DNA of 62,000 bases from Phoronis australis (lineage: Eukaryota > Phoronida > Phoronidae), in assembly GCA_002633005.1 (NCBI GenBank), contig NMRA01000069.1, forward strand, positions 363,740 through 425,739. Reading direction: 5' to 3'. Below the pieces are notes generated by a model. That model was not told the origin of the DNA, ran no database searches, and was given only the letters and a program-made list of their open reading frames with translations. Position numbers and translations under genes: made by a program. Numbering within the stretch: the first letter of the stretch is position 1; every line of letters begins with the position of its first letter. Shown one piece after another: positions 22,260 through 35,168 of this stretch.

Positions 22260-23240
22260 AATCCCTGGTCACTCCGTGAGAGCTCCACGAAGGAATTTCC
22301 CAAATTTAAAGTGATTAGAGTTATTTGCGATTCCGTGACACTGACGGATTGCATCAGCTTCGAGACAACGATTTGAAACTAATTTGAGAGCCTCAAGGTT
22401 TCATCAACTTAGCTTCAAATTTAGTAAGTAGCTGAACTGCGTTACGTACTTGTTCACCTAAGACAGTCGCGAGAAAATCTAGTGGGATCGTGTGCTTCAG
22501 TAGCAATGCACGGCCGCAATATCTCACGAGGTTTTGCGTGATCATGCATTTTCGCAGGCCAGTAGGGTCTATGGAACGTTGACATGTACCTGGCCTGCCA
22601 GTTCAGAACACCAGAAATGCTAGGTTGGATGTTAACAAAATTGATTAATTCAACCTATCTTCACAATGAAGGCAATCAGCACCAGTCGGTAACAACCTGT
22701 GCCCACCCATCTACTAGGAAAGATAGCTTATCGACTAAGTTTGAAAAAGGGACTTTTACGATTTTCAAGGAAAAAACGGAAATTGAAAACAAAAAGATTT
22801 CATTTTGAATATTTGTAATAAATAAAATGAAATTTGGTCATATCGTCGATACTGTTGCTCTGGCGATGTACATTCCTTTTGCTAAATTTTACGAAAAAGT
22901 CATAGCTCTGTGACTTAATTAACGTCAGATTGGTAAAAAGTCAAAAAATATAATTCTCTTAGCTTTATACTTTCAAAACATACGTACTTTTACTGAGTTT
23001 TAATCAACATTTTTGGGTATTGAGCTTACCGATATGGTTCTACATAACGCTATGTGCCAGTCTGAAGCAATTATAAACGGTCTTTCATTCCTTCCGCGGC
23101 CAGACCCGATATACAATCCCTTCGTAATAACCCAGTAACGAACGAGATGAGGCCCATTTTATAACATCCGTGTCTAAGTCAAAAGTTGGACTTCGACAAA
23201 TAGTTCAATTTTATTCATCTATAAGCATTTTTTGTGTGTG
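22260..23240. other. no recognisable gene
   Basis: About 1 kb with a single 74-codon frame (22584) lacking motifs, and no repeat seen elsewhere in the window. Confidence 0.45.
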
Positions 23241-23254
23241 AGATGACTTTATCA

Positions 23255-24255
23255 GCGCGCGAAGAGGTAAGGAAAGTCACAGGGGCACCGGGAAGTGAAG
23301 TGGTTAAAAGAGTTCAGCGACTTTCGGAGATGCCAGAAATTGGTCAAATTTCTGGCGTTTCGGTTTTTAATAGCCCATCAGTGCACTGAATGTAACTGTA
23401 GTGAATCAGTAATTATGAAAAAAATGCGTAAAACTCGTCCACCGGCATACGCACCTGAATGAGTCGTCTTCATTTCATTTCAGAAGTTGTCACGGTGTAT
23501 AAGTTGCCGAGGATACGCACCACAGACGGTGGGAAAGCTTCCCACACGAATCAAGGGGCGACCGACATGGAGAGGTGCTGCACAATGGACGGCCGGGGTC
23601 TGCGGGGTCGGCCTCGACCAGCGACGAACGCGTTCGAACGCGGAACTAGGCGCACAACGGGGCGCCGTGGAGATATACGGCGACAAATGGCGACTGAGCG
23701 GGGTGGCGCAATAAGTGGAGTGGCACGAAAATTTTGGTGACGACCAAGTCTGGGACGTTGGGGCGCGGCAGCTTGATAACTATACAAATAGTTTCGATTT
23801 CCTCCATCCCAAATTTTTATCAATCTCCGTCATGCAGTTCACTAGAAATGCAATCACTCTTTAGTTAGTTTGAGCTCCAGGTTTTTAGCTAGATAAAGTA
23901 AAAAGTCTGTCCTCATTTAGTTAATCAATTTGACAAAACATCTGTCTAAAGATGTGCCTTCAATATGACTACCTGCCAACGCGCTCGACTCCGCGGCGGT
24001 TCAGGTCCTTACGTCCAGGGCGCTCGAGTGGCCGGCAGACTGGTAGCTGAATTGGATGACATGACGATTGAGAAAACTGCTATGACAGGACAACAAATTC
24101 TGCTCAATGTCAAGTTGTGTAAGAAGTGTTACCTGTTGGGTTTTTCCGACGAAACTTAACGCGTCCGGCGGGTTTTTTTTTTCGATGGTTCTATACTTGG
24201 CCTCTAGGTGGTGCTCGAGAATGAAAGCAAACAATATGCACAATGAACATTGAAC
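23255..24255. repeat. dispersed duplicated block, copy 2 part 1
   Basis: Partner of 5750-6740. Overlapping GC-rich frames on both strands (about 70-93 codons) differ from those in copy 1, so they are probably not genes. Confidence 0.6.
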
Positions 24256-24374
24256 TTTTTTCTTTACTGGCCCTCTACCGGGGTTTGGCCGGACAGACGT
24301 AAAACTTCTTAGCATAGTTCAATTACCATAATTAAGCATAACTGATATTATTAAGATGGCAACAAACATCAAAT

Positions 24375-24592
24375 TACAAAATTATGAGAGAACCTAAAAT
24401 CTCAATTTTGGCAAAAGGTCATATATTTTAAAATTAAAATATTGGCATCTGCACAGCTCCAATCATTGTTATGAGCAATGCTTTTTCATTGACCAAGCAG
24501 AAACAACGAAGGAACTGAAAATTCGTGAGGCTCTTGTAGAACAAGCAGAAACAACAAAAGAACATCAACTGGTGTACGCCCAATCTCAATAG
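24375..24592 (+). other. ATG-less open frame with repeated EQAETTKE
   Basis: A 64-codon plus-strand frame without an ATG reads ...NHCYEQCFFIDQAETTKELK, then IREALVEQAETTKEHQLVYA and a stop. The internal repeat of QAETTKE and charged helical character look protein-like. No good acceptor was found, so it may be an exon or a decayed mobile-element frame. Confidence 0.2.
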
Positions 24593-24914
24593 GCAACTGA
24601 GACACCACAAGTTGTCATTGTCTAAAGTCTAGTCCATCGTCAAGCCGATTTAAATCCATCGTCGTTTTTATCAATAAAATGACTAACAAAAAATTCTTAC
24701 AAAAATAAAACCTAGTAGGTATAACTGTTCAAATGTATATGAGAAAATAGGTTTATAAAAGTAGAGTAGGCTATAAAATTATTACTCTAATTAGTTAGGT
24801 TGTCTAACTGTTCTGTGAGATCTAGTTATGAGGTTTGAAGCACTGATGTATTTCGTCTTGTTTCATTTTCACAAATGTATTATTTGAAATCCGAGCAATG
24901 GCATTTTCATCGAA

Positions 24915-25260
24915 TTTATAACGTTCAGATAAATTTCCATCAGAGTTGCTATTCATGGTATGAAATATACTAATATACGTTACAATCTAATAAAAGCTGT
25001 CTCCTCCGATCAGCAGAGTATGAACATCCCGAAAGGTAAGGCTCGCTTGTAACCTTAGACGCAGGTGGATGGCCTTTGCACAAGCACACGTTTTCCTCTG
25101 GATATAGACACACGCATTGTCCTTGACAAACCGTATTATCAGTTGTCCATGTCAAATACGACTTGTCTGTGCCTTTCCTTGGTTACAACTCACACTGGAC
25201 GTTCTCAGGCTTACTTTTGTGGTGTGTAAACCCAGCTACTATAGACCAATATTCAATAAC
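24915..25260 (-). pseudogene. duplicated block part 2, copy 2, with Cys-rich frame
   Basis: Partner of 7685-8015. The related minus-strand frame runs MTWTTDNTVCQGQCVCLYP, with an eight-residue insertion relative to copy 1, and then diverges by a frameshift near 24990. Confidence 0.3.
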
Positions 25261-25455
25261 TAGTCTAAATCTGTCATAAAAAACAAATTTGACGGTTTTC
25301 GTCGTATTTGTCGCAGAGGATTCAGCTTTAGCGTATTTATCTGGGTAAAGACATCGGCCTTCATTTCAGAAAAAGTTTGGCACAACCCGGCGAGTGAGGA
25401 TTCATTTGGCACTTGTAATAAAATCAAAGCGAGGCACGCTGCCGAAGAGTGCAAG

Positions 25456-25998
25456 TCTCTAGAAAAGCATTGTTTCTCGGTCATTGTTACCGGTTTCAGA
25501 AATGGGTCTTTATTTATTTATTTAAACTTCTTTAAAAGACTGGGTGACACTGATTTTCATGTGAGCCCAGTCGGAAATAATTACATGAAGTAAAATACAG
25601 AGAGCTATGTACAATTACATTGAAAAGATTAATAAATAAATAAAACAAATTAGTATAAAAATTAGTCATTGTGTACAATTTGATGAATAAATAAAATAAA
25701 AAGAGTTAAAAATGATGAGATGAGGCCTAGAGTCTTTGAAAATTTCCGAGATAAAGCATCGTTTATCGGCCGTTGTTCTCGGTTTCAGTTCTGAAAAACT
25801 GAGGCAGGCCGGGGAGGAGGGTGGCCACCCAAATCTTGCCGGCTCGGCAAGCAAACACCCGGAAATTGACTCAACTTAACTTAAGTGCAAGTTGGCCAGT
25901 GTCATGGCGAGCTCCCGCCGACTGGAGACGCGAATTTCGAAAACATTTCTAAGTCCCTAGAGAACACCGTTTATCGGCCATTGTTACCGGTTTCAGGA
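25456..25998. repeat. three spaced copies of a 45-bp motif
   Basis: A motif of the form GCAT(C/T)GTTTATCGGCC(A/G)TTGTT(A/C)(C/T)CGGTTTCAG appears at about 25466, 25757 and 25962, with 290 and 205 bases between them. The spacers are different, including an AATAAATAAA-rich stretch (25620-25690). No coding reading. Confidence 0.5.
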
Positions 25999-26805
25999 GT
26001 ACGTTTTGTGCAAACAGGAGGTCATTGAATTTTTTTAAGTCTCGGCAATCCGAAGGCGACTAACTGTCGCGCCGTCCCGCAATGCTGTGGCATACCAGAG
26101 AGGTGTGCAACGCCCGTTCGCCAGACGGTAAAAGGCCCCACCCGGCCTGTAGTCTCCGGACGACGGTGCTGGCGGCTATCCATTATGTCATTATGACAGT
26201 GCTTTTTACCCACCTCTCTCCACCGACCGGGAAAGGTTCATGCCAGTGGGTGTTAACGTGTGCATGGAATTGAATTTGCGGGGGTTTCTGCGGTGAAGTA
26301 AATTGCTACCATTTAAACGGTAACAATTTTTTCGTGTGTGCATTCTACCCCATGTATATGATTTGATTATAACAAGGGCCGGAGGCCTAGTTATTGAATA
26401 CATTTATTATAATTATTATTATACCATGCTGCTGTTGTGAAAAGGAATCCTAAATTCAGGCCTCAACATGTATATAACAAATATTTACGTGGAAAAGGGA
26501 AACGTTAATTTATTAAGTCTTTGTATTAATATGTATACAGAAAAGAGAACTATAACTTAAACCTATTGATATTATAGAAAAATACACTTCAAACACGATA
26601 CAAGCACTTTCTGCCCATCAGGAAAAACATGCGTGTTCTCCATATGTGGACACAATATTCTGTATTCCGACCTTTCTAAAAAGGAGCGCCATAACCTATG
26701 CCTGCGTTCTGATAGAGGGTTTGTGCACCACACCGTCAAATGAAATTTTAAAACTTGTCTACTGAATTCCAATGTTTAGTGGTGTCGTATTTGCCACTAT
26801 TATGA

Positions 26806-27172
26806 CCCACCAATTGGACACATTACGGTCACATTAAATTTTCGAAAAATTTGCCGGTCTTGTTTTTTCCGATTCAGGTAACTACGGGACCGGGAGGGGG
26901 CAATGCAGCACTTGTTTTTTTTGTTTTTTTTTTACAAAATAATGTGTTTGGATTTATCGGTGTTGTCCGACAACGGTTGCACCCATTTTATGTTCTCGGA
27001 GAGTTCAGAAGAACTGGGATTGACCAAGTCCATAGCCAGGTAACAATTTTCGAAGTGCTTTTAATAACTAACAAAGGTACATAAATCTGGCCCAATTATT
27101 ATCATTGTTTTTAATTTTGGCAGTTTAATTTTATATGACTGGGTCCACAACGTCAAAATGACGTCACACTAA
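26806..27172 (+). repeat. interspersed repeat carrying a CRE, copy 2, upstream of the furin-like gene
   Basis: Partner of 10246-10605. Its TGACGTCA (27159-27166) is a perfect cAMP-response-element palindrome 438 bases upstream of the furin-like start codon. If the promoter lies in this region, a mobile element has supplied part of it. Confidence 0.6.
27159..27166. promoter_or_regulatory. CRE palindrome TGACGTCA
   Basis: Perfect CREB/ATF consensus inside the repeat upstream of the furin-like exon 1. The same palindrome is kept in the other copy at 10592-10599. Function is inferred from position only. Confidence 0.35.
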
Positions 27173-27603
27173 ACAGGCGAATACGTTTGGTTGTATCACG
27201 TTACATTCATTGTTGCCATTGTGACGCACAATACCATGTTGCTCAAGCCGGGATCGAGGATTTTAGTTTGTAAAATACTCAAAGTGTGTCACTATAGTAT
27301 TGAGAGTTTTCAAGCAACATCCGCTCTATGACGCCATATTGTGGGAGTCCGCTGTTAGGGGAAGACGTGTGTTGAGAGTGTGGTCGTTAAGTTTAAGGAT
27401 TCGTTGTCATCTGAAATGGACGAGAGAACAGTTTGCTGACAGAGAGCATGACAAGACACCTTGCTCCACGTATGCCAAACACTGACGTAGTTTCTCTCAG
27501 GATTCTATGCGAAATAAATTTGCAAATCTACGTCAAAAAATAGTGAACGGACGAGGAAGTTAACTTGGCCTGTGTAAATATAAAGAACTATAGTTGGAAA
27601 ATC

Positions 27604-27768
27604 ATGGACTTCCCTAGCCCATATTTTGTATACATTTTATTTTGTATCAAATTCATTAATGCTGCGGCAGATCCAGTTTACTTGAATGCTTGGGCAGTTC
27701 ATGTGAAAGGTGGTGAACGAAAAGCCAGAGAAGTTGCGAGAAGACATGGATTTGCGTATGTGAACCAG
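27604..27768 (+). CDS. furin-like proprotein convertase, exon 1
   Basis: 55 codons from ATG to a donor (AACCAG then GTAATG), phase 0. Residues 1-21 form a hydrophobic signal peptide ending in INAAA. Then comes the start of the convertase prodomain: VYLNAWAVHVKGGERKAREV, followed by ARRHGFAYVNQ, matching the furin pattern VxTNTWAVxIxGG...A..HGF.N.GQ. Proprotein convertases are secretory-pathway serine proteases that cut precursors after paired basic residues; the prodomain folds the enzyme and inhibits it until it is cut off. The Q at the exon end and the phase agree with the exon at 59911. The subtype is furin-like rather than PCSK5/6, because the extra residues those have after GQI are absent. 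No earlier in-frame ATG competes. Confidence 0.85.
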
Positions 27769-29817
27769 GTAATGTAAACTATAACAGCAAAAACGAAAGT
27801 GTTCGTTTGAATAATGACTATTGATATTTTTCTTCGAATATTTGCTCTTACAGTGTTATTTATGATTGGCCTTCATAGGAAAAATTGGGCAATGAATGTA
27901 TATATGGCATTTTCAGTTTCAGTGGATGTGTGGGATGACTTAAAATGTTACAAGTATAACCCTGATTCAGTCCTTTCATCGTTAAAAAAACAATTTGCTA
28001 AGCCAAAGTATTGTTGTCCCTTGGGTGGTCACACATTTTAATGGTTTGTCTATCAGCGCCTGCTCTGGGGCAGGGGCTGGTCGGCTCATGTGTTGTTGGG
28101 TAACTTGCCTTGACTGATGGTTATCACTGGGAGCTGGCAATAACTTTTGAGTGAAAATACACTAAAACGCATGAAGGCATAACATATTTGGACTTACTTG
28201 TCAATAAGCTATGATTTTTTTATGTCTGACCCTTTACACGAGTTTTCAAAATTAATTTAAATCTAACCCTATTACAGTGCAATTTACTTGACCACATGTT
28301 ACATAATTTGCATATTTATGATTAAACATCAAAATAAGACGATCTTATTTTTGTCAGTTACCCAATCTATTATTAGTTTATAATTTAGTTTGTTTTGCCA
28401 ATGAGAAAGTGAATAGGTTGAGCATTCCTGTTATCGTAGGGTGATCACCTGTCCTCCTTCAGTAACTACAGACGTATTCACTAACGTGTCATTAGGCCTC
28501 ACCCTGGCTAAAATATCACTCATGTTGTTATATCTACCTTTCAAGTGTTGCGGAACACCTGTGGGGGCGTTGATGTCTTTACGTTCTGATTTATCGTATT
28601 TGTTCAAGTTGTAACAAGTTAAATACAGAGATGTAAACGAATGATCTGTAATTGATATATCACTGTACACTCTTATGATGTGGAAGTGTTTATTCATCCC
28701 TTAACTGGTATGTAATGAACAAAGCAATTATGTGACAGGGAAAAGGCACTCACAGTTTTATACATTCTTAATCTTTATGTTTGTAGATAAAAACTTATAC
28801 TGACGTTGTCTGTGTAAAAAGTTTCACATTTAAAGATTTTTTTAATAGGGAGAGTCCTAAAAATTGCAGTCTCGGGTAAAATCTCACCAATTTGAGACGT
28901 GGTATAACCGACGAGTGAAATTTTATTTTATCGTGTTTTTCCAATGAAAGATATACACTTAAGCCAGCATCAAATTAAATGCTTTTCCATGTTCAAGTTT
29001 TGTACTGTAGCTACTATAGGGGCGATCGCAACAGTGTTAGAAGCCCTTGAAAAATGAAGAAATGTCCATTTGTGATAATTATTCGTTTCTGGAATTAGTG
29101 ACATTTTTTTCGTACTCTCAAGACTCTTGGAATTATTGTCAAATCTCTAAGGCACACATCACAAGTGTTGCCTCAGCCATGTATGTTATACTTGACGACA
29201 TTAGTTGAAAGTCGTTCTTTTGACAACAGTGGAGCATCGATGGTCATGAACTGTGGAGATAGGTCCAAAATTGAAATCCTTAGGCTTGACCCTCTTGCAC
29301 TGGTTAATGAACAGAGAAGCCCCCATTGATCGTTCATCTAAACTGATTATTTCTTCAAAACCCAGTGAAGGCCTGAGTGTTCACGCGCGGAATTGATTGA
29401 TCATAGCCTACCGCATGAAAATGATATCCGTGACGTTCAATTTGATTACGTGACTATTGGTTCCTGTGCACTTGTTTTGTCTAATGGTGCGTTTAGACAT
29501 TTCCAGTTGAACCGTGTTGGCTCTCCTTCACACTGGCAGGCATTCAGGGGAGTTAACATCAGAAGTCACTCTGTGCAGACCGACAGAGTCAGTACATATG
29601 TACAAGGGTATAGATGAGGCTCCAAAGATGATAGGGCACAAAATGGGTGCCAAGAAGTTTCAACTATGGCAAGGAACAATTTGATAGAAATTTCATTCTT
29701 GTAAATTTGTTTTCAGTTTCAAGGTTTTCTTGTCAGAACTTCTTAAAAACAAGTAGATGACTTTCAAAACGACTTCCGTCTCTTTTGGATGGTGCAGGTG
29801 TAGATATAAATGATCAC

Positions 29818-29912
29818 AACATGTTCTCATGCACGTTCATTATACGCAACACATTCACACGCACATTCATTACACATAAATCGTTCATATGCACGTTCAT
29901 TATGCACCATCG
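29818..29912. repeat. imperfect tandem repeat of about 30 bp
   Basis: Three imperfect units of the form ATGCACGTTCATTATACGCA and neighbours. Intronic; no coding role seen. Confidence 0.5.
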
Positions 29913-30198
29913 TAAGAATTCATAGCAAGCAACTCTGAGTTAGAGCGTTTGTTCTATTTTGACTTGTTATCCTTCTATTTCTGACAGCTGTGTGTAGCAA
30001 AGTTCTGACTGCTTCTATTAATGTATTTCACGTTTCGTGATGCGTGTTGTAGCTTGCAGGTATGACTGGTTTGTCTACAAGGTGTAAAATGGTTTGAAAG
30101 GATGTTGTGGTGCATTATGGGATAAAATGTTCGATGAAGAGCAGCACTGGTGGCATGTAGCTAATGTTTGCTGTTTCCTTGTTGATCAAGGATGCTGA

Positions 30199-30254
30199 AT
30201 TTTGAGAACCAGTTTTCTCTACTGAATAACTGGTATCAAACTGGTTCTCAAAAT
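30199..30254. repeat. hairpin ATTTTGAGAACCAGTTT, copy 1
   Basis: 17-bp perfect arms (30199-30215 and 30238-30254) around a 22-base loop. The arms and most of the loop (CTACTGAATAAC) recur at 35089-35144. Confidence 0.75.
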
Positions 30255-30435
30255 GCAGTATCTCTGTAAGTAACTATTGCCTGAGAAGCGATGTCATTGT
30301 TGCTTGCGCATTTTACAAAGTTCATTGAGGAAGAACAGTGTTCGGGTTACTGACCATAAGTAAATTTGAACTACAAATAATTGATAAATAAATGTCTTTG
30401 ACAATCATAATTCGTCAACCTTGGCACCAAAATTC

Positions 30436-30600
30436 CGTCCACACACGGTCTTGCCCTAGAACAAGCTTGTCCTGGAACGAGTTGTCATTATGTTTGGAGG
30501 CTGACTAGATGCTACTTACACTAGCGAAAAACTTACTCCACCTTATCGAGGTTGGGGTTCCTCTCTCTTGTACTAAGTCCCCTCTCAGAAGGCACTGGTA
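30436..30600 (+). mobile_element. repeat family A, partial copy
   Basis: CCGTCCACACACGG, CTGGAACGAGTTGTC and CTTACTCCACCTTATCGAGG match the family; the right half is missing. Confidence 0.6.
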
Positions 30601-30649
30601 TTTTTCGCCTCAGTTGAACGAGGGCCTTGACATGTTAGCTTATGTGCAG

Positions 30650-30840
30650 TGGCGAATTTAGGGGGGGGGGGTAGGGGGCAAGGGGCCATGCCATCCCCCC
30701 CCCAAAATTCATCCCAGATTCCATTTGGCAGTTCGAGGGTGCGAATGTCTGATGGGCAAAGTCCTGGTTAATACTCTGCCCTGTGGCTCTGCCCTGTGGC
30801 CCTGCCCCCTCCCCAACTTAAAATCCTGGATCAGCCCTTG
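30650..30840. repeat. GCGGATTTAG-type repeat fragment
   Basis: CAGTGGCGAATTTAGGGGGG, a C-rich tract, CCCAGATTCCATTTGGCAG and GTGCGAATGTCTGA recur at 19200-19330 and, in part, at 39905-39990. The ends resemble the hAT-like element at 21291. Confidence 0.55.
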
Positions 30841-33800
30841 ATGTTGTGCATGGGTTGGTTCCATTTACTCCTTCCACTTTGTCTATTTGTAACAAATCAT
30901 CGGTCCTCATCACAGAGCTTGTCTCATATTGAATGGATCGATAGCTTGTGTTGCCAACTCTGGTGAGTACGCCCTTGCAAGTATCTTCTCCAGCAGCTAA
31001 TTTGGGATTTGCGGCATCGTCTCAGGTAGTGCATTTATTGGTTTAGCGATAACGCCCCCTGGTGAGACATGCATTGGGATTCTACACTCATTTGATGTAC
31101 TATGTAGGGGACAAGTGAAATTTTATTTTATTAAATTCACCAACGAAAGAAATTATGAATAACACTTTAGTCCATTATTTCTAGTAAGGTAACCAGTCTT
31201 TGAAAAATAAGAAAAAATATTTTGGCAATCATTTAAATTGTGCGAAATAGAGAAGTGTTAGTGCGATGACCAGGATCAAGGTGTAGTCATTGTACATTGA
31301 CTCGCGATTGAATTTTCATAACACGATACTATCTCAGGTACCCGATTGCCCAGGTATTGCATTGGTCTTGATCTTGAATGCCTGACGGCACTCCTGAACC
31401 CATTATGTGAAGGTAAACCTCCTATGTCTTTGGACTCCTGCCAGAGTGATTTTTGAAGATAACATTTTGCAACTTAATCAGATCTTATGGCGTTTTCTCC
31501 GTTATTGAAACTCCTTCATTGTTAAAATTCTTAGCAATTCTCCTTAGCTTTCCTCTCCATTAATGACATCAAAGTGACTGTTAGTTCTTGGGATTAAACG
31601 CCAGATGGCGTAGTTGATTTGCATTGTTGATTGAATCCATGTGGTGTAATTGCATCTCGCAACCTGTAGCGATTCCTCCCATCAGAGTGGAGTTGACTTT
31701 TTCCATTGCACAACTCCAGCGTTTTATCTACAGATTTGGAAATGAGTTGCGATGGCTGTTTTAAGTCCGGAAGTGTGCTTTCTCACTGACCAAAACTATA
31801 CAAAACTGGAGGTGGTGGGAAAGTGACTTTAGACTCATGATGACATGAGGTGTGGTCTGCCATTCACACTGTTTCCATATGGCTGATCAGCTTCCTAGCC
31901 TGTCCTGGGGTATAATCTGCCCTTCCAATCCAATTAGGTTGCCTGAGTCCCTGATTTCACCCTTGACCTGGAAAGTCTGTCGCCATTATTTGACCAGGAC
32001 CAAGACAAAAGGTCCTTGTTAAGGAGCAGAAGTTTTTAACAATGGTCTATTTCCCCTAGTGTATTTTTACAGCTATACTTGTGAGTTATGACTGAATGTC
32101 ATGGTTACGTGACGTAGCCCGTGTGTATTTTGGTACAAAAAATCATAGCTTTGAAAGGAGCTGATTTTTGTCATGAATGGATGTTAGAGCATCTATTTTA
32201 AGCATCTTTCAAATTCATCCGCTCTATTCACCCAAGAGCCAGTAAGCGTAGCCAGTTTTATTCAATATTGTTTAAACAGATCCAAGCATATTTAGCTCAC
32301 CTCATTATCACAGTCCACCCCTTATTCTGCATGAACAGAATAGCCAGTGGGTACTGATTTATCCAAGATGTTGGCTGCGATTTGAAATCGTATTCCCCTC
32401 CACATGTTGAAGTAAGAACGCAGGAGATGCTACCTTAGAAATTCTTCAGTTTGTGAGAATTCCTAAAATTATCGTCTTTCCATTTTTCAAAGTAGCCATT
32501 TCCATTGCTTCAAATGCTAAACATTTCTTCCTGATATTGCTCAGTGTCAGCTTCACCATTGCATTTGGAGAGTGCTCACCACTTGACAGCTGAAAATGTC
32601 CGCTCGAAAATACCACTGACGGCATATTTGTACTTGTATTTCCGAATTTGGGCATCCAAAAAATGTCGAACGTCTGGCGCCTGTACAAGTGACACAAGTG
32701 AGTCCAGTTTTCTGCGTGTATTTTACTTTTTACGCTTGTTTTATCCAGCATTTGCTCACTTACGTCGAGCCCTGCTGCGTTTTTGTTCAACAGTTATTTT
32801 TTGTTCAGAAATTTGATAAAAACAAAATTCCACTTGTCTGCCATGCGGTGTCCCAGAACTGAAGATTTTTTTGTCGCATATTGTCTCTGGAAATAATTTT
32901 TCTCCCATCATTCCGCACTGCACAAATATCGTAGGTTATTCTACATGGATATGTGTGTGTGGTTCCTGACACAGGCACTTGTATATTTTTCTGTCTTTGC
33001 ACAGCTTTCGCCATCTGTGATAATGCTGTAGGGCTGAAGATCTGAGGCACCTCTCATGGCTACCATCTGCTCTGCATTCCCCATGGCCTGTTTTGATTAA
33101 TTACATTTTCCTCTGGCCAGATTAGCAGGGATTAAACACCATCCTTTCTACTTTGCTTCACACCAATTTTCCTGATGAAGTCTCAGTGATCCATGCACAC
33201 TTCTGTCTATATGTGCCTGACTGGTTGATGCTTGCATTGTCTATAATATTTTAGGATGGCGATGCTACTGTTTCAGCCTGCTAACTAGGGTCAAATTCAA
33301 AATCTGAAGAGCCTGTAAAAATATTGTACTCATGGCTTAACAAAGAAAAACTTCCAAGTAAAGATTAAGGTTAACACTGGGCAATTTTTTGGAGCTTACT
33401 GTGCTACCAGAGGTCAGTGCATTAAAAGGGATTGATATTATAGGGCTGGACCTCAATGACCGATCACATGGGCGACCTGAAATTTCGAAATGTGAGCCGA
33501 AAGAGGCAACTAGTGTGAATCTCACTATTTTAACAATACCCCAGTGATAGAATTGCCTAACCAAAAGCTGTATGGGAGCTTTTCGTTGTTTTGAGACTCA
33601 GAATATTCATTCAAAGATAACTTATATGGTACCCAGCGGCACACACATGCTGCTTTGACCCCGGTAGGCAAGTACAAGACAGTGGCAGTTCAGTATGCTT
33701 AAGGCCACCGTTTATAATCGGCAGTCTCATTTTTTCGGTCTCGAATGTGAACAATCGAATTCCATGTGCTAGAACTTCTAAGTTCGACCTGAAGTCCACA

Positions 33801-35063
33801 AACGCGTCCTGAGATTTTGACCTGCCAATTTCCATAGCGTCTTAGGCTGTGTTGATAGACAGAATTTTTTAACAAAAGCCACTGGCTTATACAATTTTAT
33901 TATAATGCGCTATCAAGTAAACATTGATTTTTGTTCATGTTCATAACCAATGTTGGCAGTATTTGCTTGAAAAAGCTAATTAATTTGACCTTAGAGATGA
34001 ACGCGTCATGAAACAGTTCATTAATTTGCTACACTAAGGATTAATATTTGTTCACTTGTTTTTCAATGATTCCGCTTTTGGCCTTGGCATCAACAAATTA
34101 GCCTAAGACTGCCTTGAAGTGCTTGGAACATAGCAAATTAAGATGTAACCTTTAAACAACCCAATCCTGTGTACCCAGTTAATGATTTGTAGGCCCATGA
34201 CCCTTGACATTAAAACATCTATGTGAAAACACGTGGAGAAAATGTTAGTTTTGAGTAACTGGTTGGTTACCCCAGCAGATGGTCCTTAAGTATGTATAAA
34301 TTATCAATTAGTATTAACCACAATATTTAAACCACTGCATTGCTTGCGGCTAGATTGGATTTCAGAGCTAAGTGCAGAGAACAGATACGCTTTTTTTTAT
34401 GCGTAAGCTTTGATTAAGAGATTGGCATTAGGGTGATACCTAACGTACATACCAGTGGTGGTTTCATGAAAGTTTTGATCATCACTACAAAATACTGATT
34501 CTAAAACGTGCCAATTTTAAGGTTATGGATAAGTCTCTGTTTTTAGTTACATATCTTCAAAACTAGATTTCAACTCGATACAGGTATATGAAAAGCCTGT
34601 AGAATTTGTTTTCTGACCTTGTACGAATCTGCTATTGATTAGGTCACGTGACCATGTTTTTTATTAAAATTTAATGACACTGTTACAAATGCACGAGTCG
34701 CACGTAGCGCTAATTGCAAGCTTGAAAGTGGAATAAATCCACTTAGTGACGGTAGATCGTCAAACTGAAGCGAGCAAAGAACTGTTTGATTAGCAGCACT
34801 ACCACTACCTCGCCGTACTAAACAACCAAAATGTAGGGCTCCATCCCTAAACATCAACCACAACATTGGTTGTCACAGGTGGCACTGGATTGGTGTTTAA
34901 ATTTGACCAGGTGTGGTTGATGACATTACCTCGTTTTTAACCATGTGCCGAATTATTATTAAAGTGAAAGTCCCTTATTGTTGGTTTTTATTGGAAAAAG
35001 AAATGAATTTCACTTCCACCAAATTTATTTTCAGGCTTTTCTGTGGCACCTCTACGAAAAAGG

Positions 35064-35168
35064 TAATGGTCTGATATAATATACCCGAATTTTGAGAACC
35101 AGTTTTCTCCACTGAATAACGGGCATCAAACTGGTTCTCAAAATACGGGCACATTATATCGGACCATT
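35064..35168. mobile_element. hairpin element, copy 2 with extended arms
   Basis: Same core as 30199-30254, but the complementarity extends to about 40 bp (AATGGTCTGATATAATATAC on the left; TTATATCGGACCATT on the right). It is a 105-bp foldback and probably a complete miniature transposon, of which copy 1 keeps only the core. Confidence 0.7.

Noticed and set aside
27814-28041. 75-codon frame directly after furin-like exon 1
   Set aside because: Lies after the donor, has no acceptor, and does not match the prodomain continuation found at 59911.
32446-33050. Long minus-strand frames (114 and 81 codons) that could be a gene or a transposase
   Set aside because: Frames are broken, overlap plus-strand frames and only a short FERTFSAVKW-like stretch in a third frame recalls hAT transposases; too weak to call.
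33337-33835. Two minus-strand frames resembling a retroelement protease region
   Set aside because: No DTG/DSG motif and no neighbouring reverse transcriptase or LTR found.
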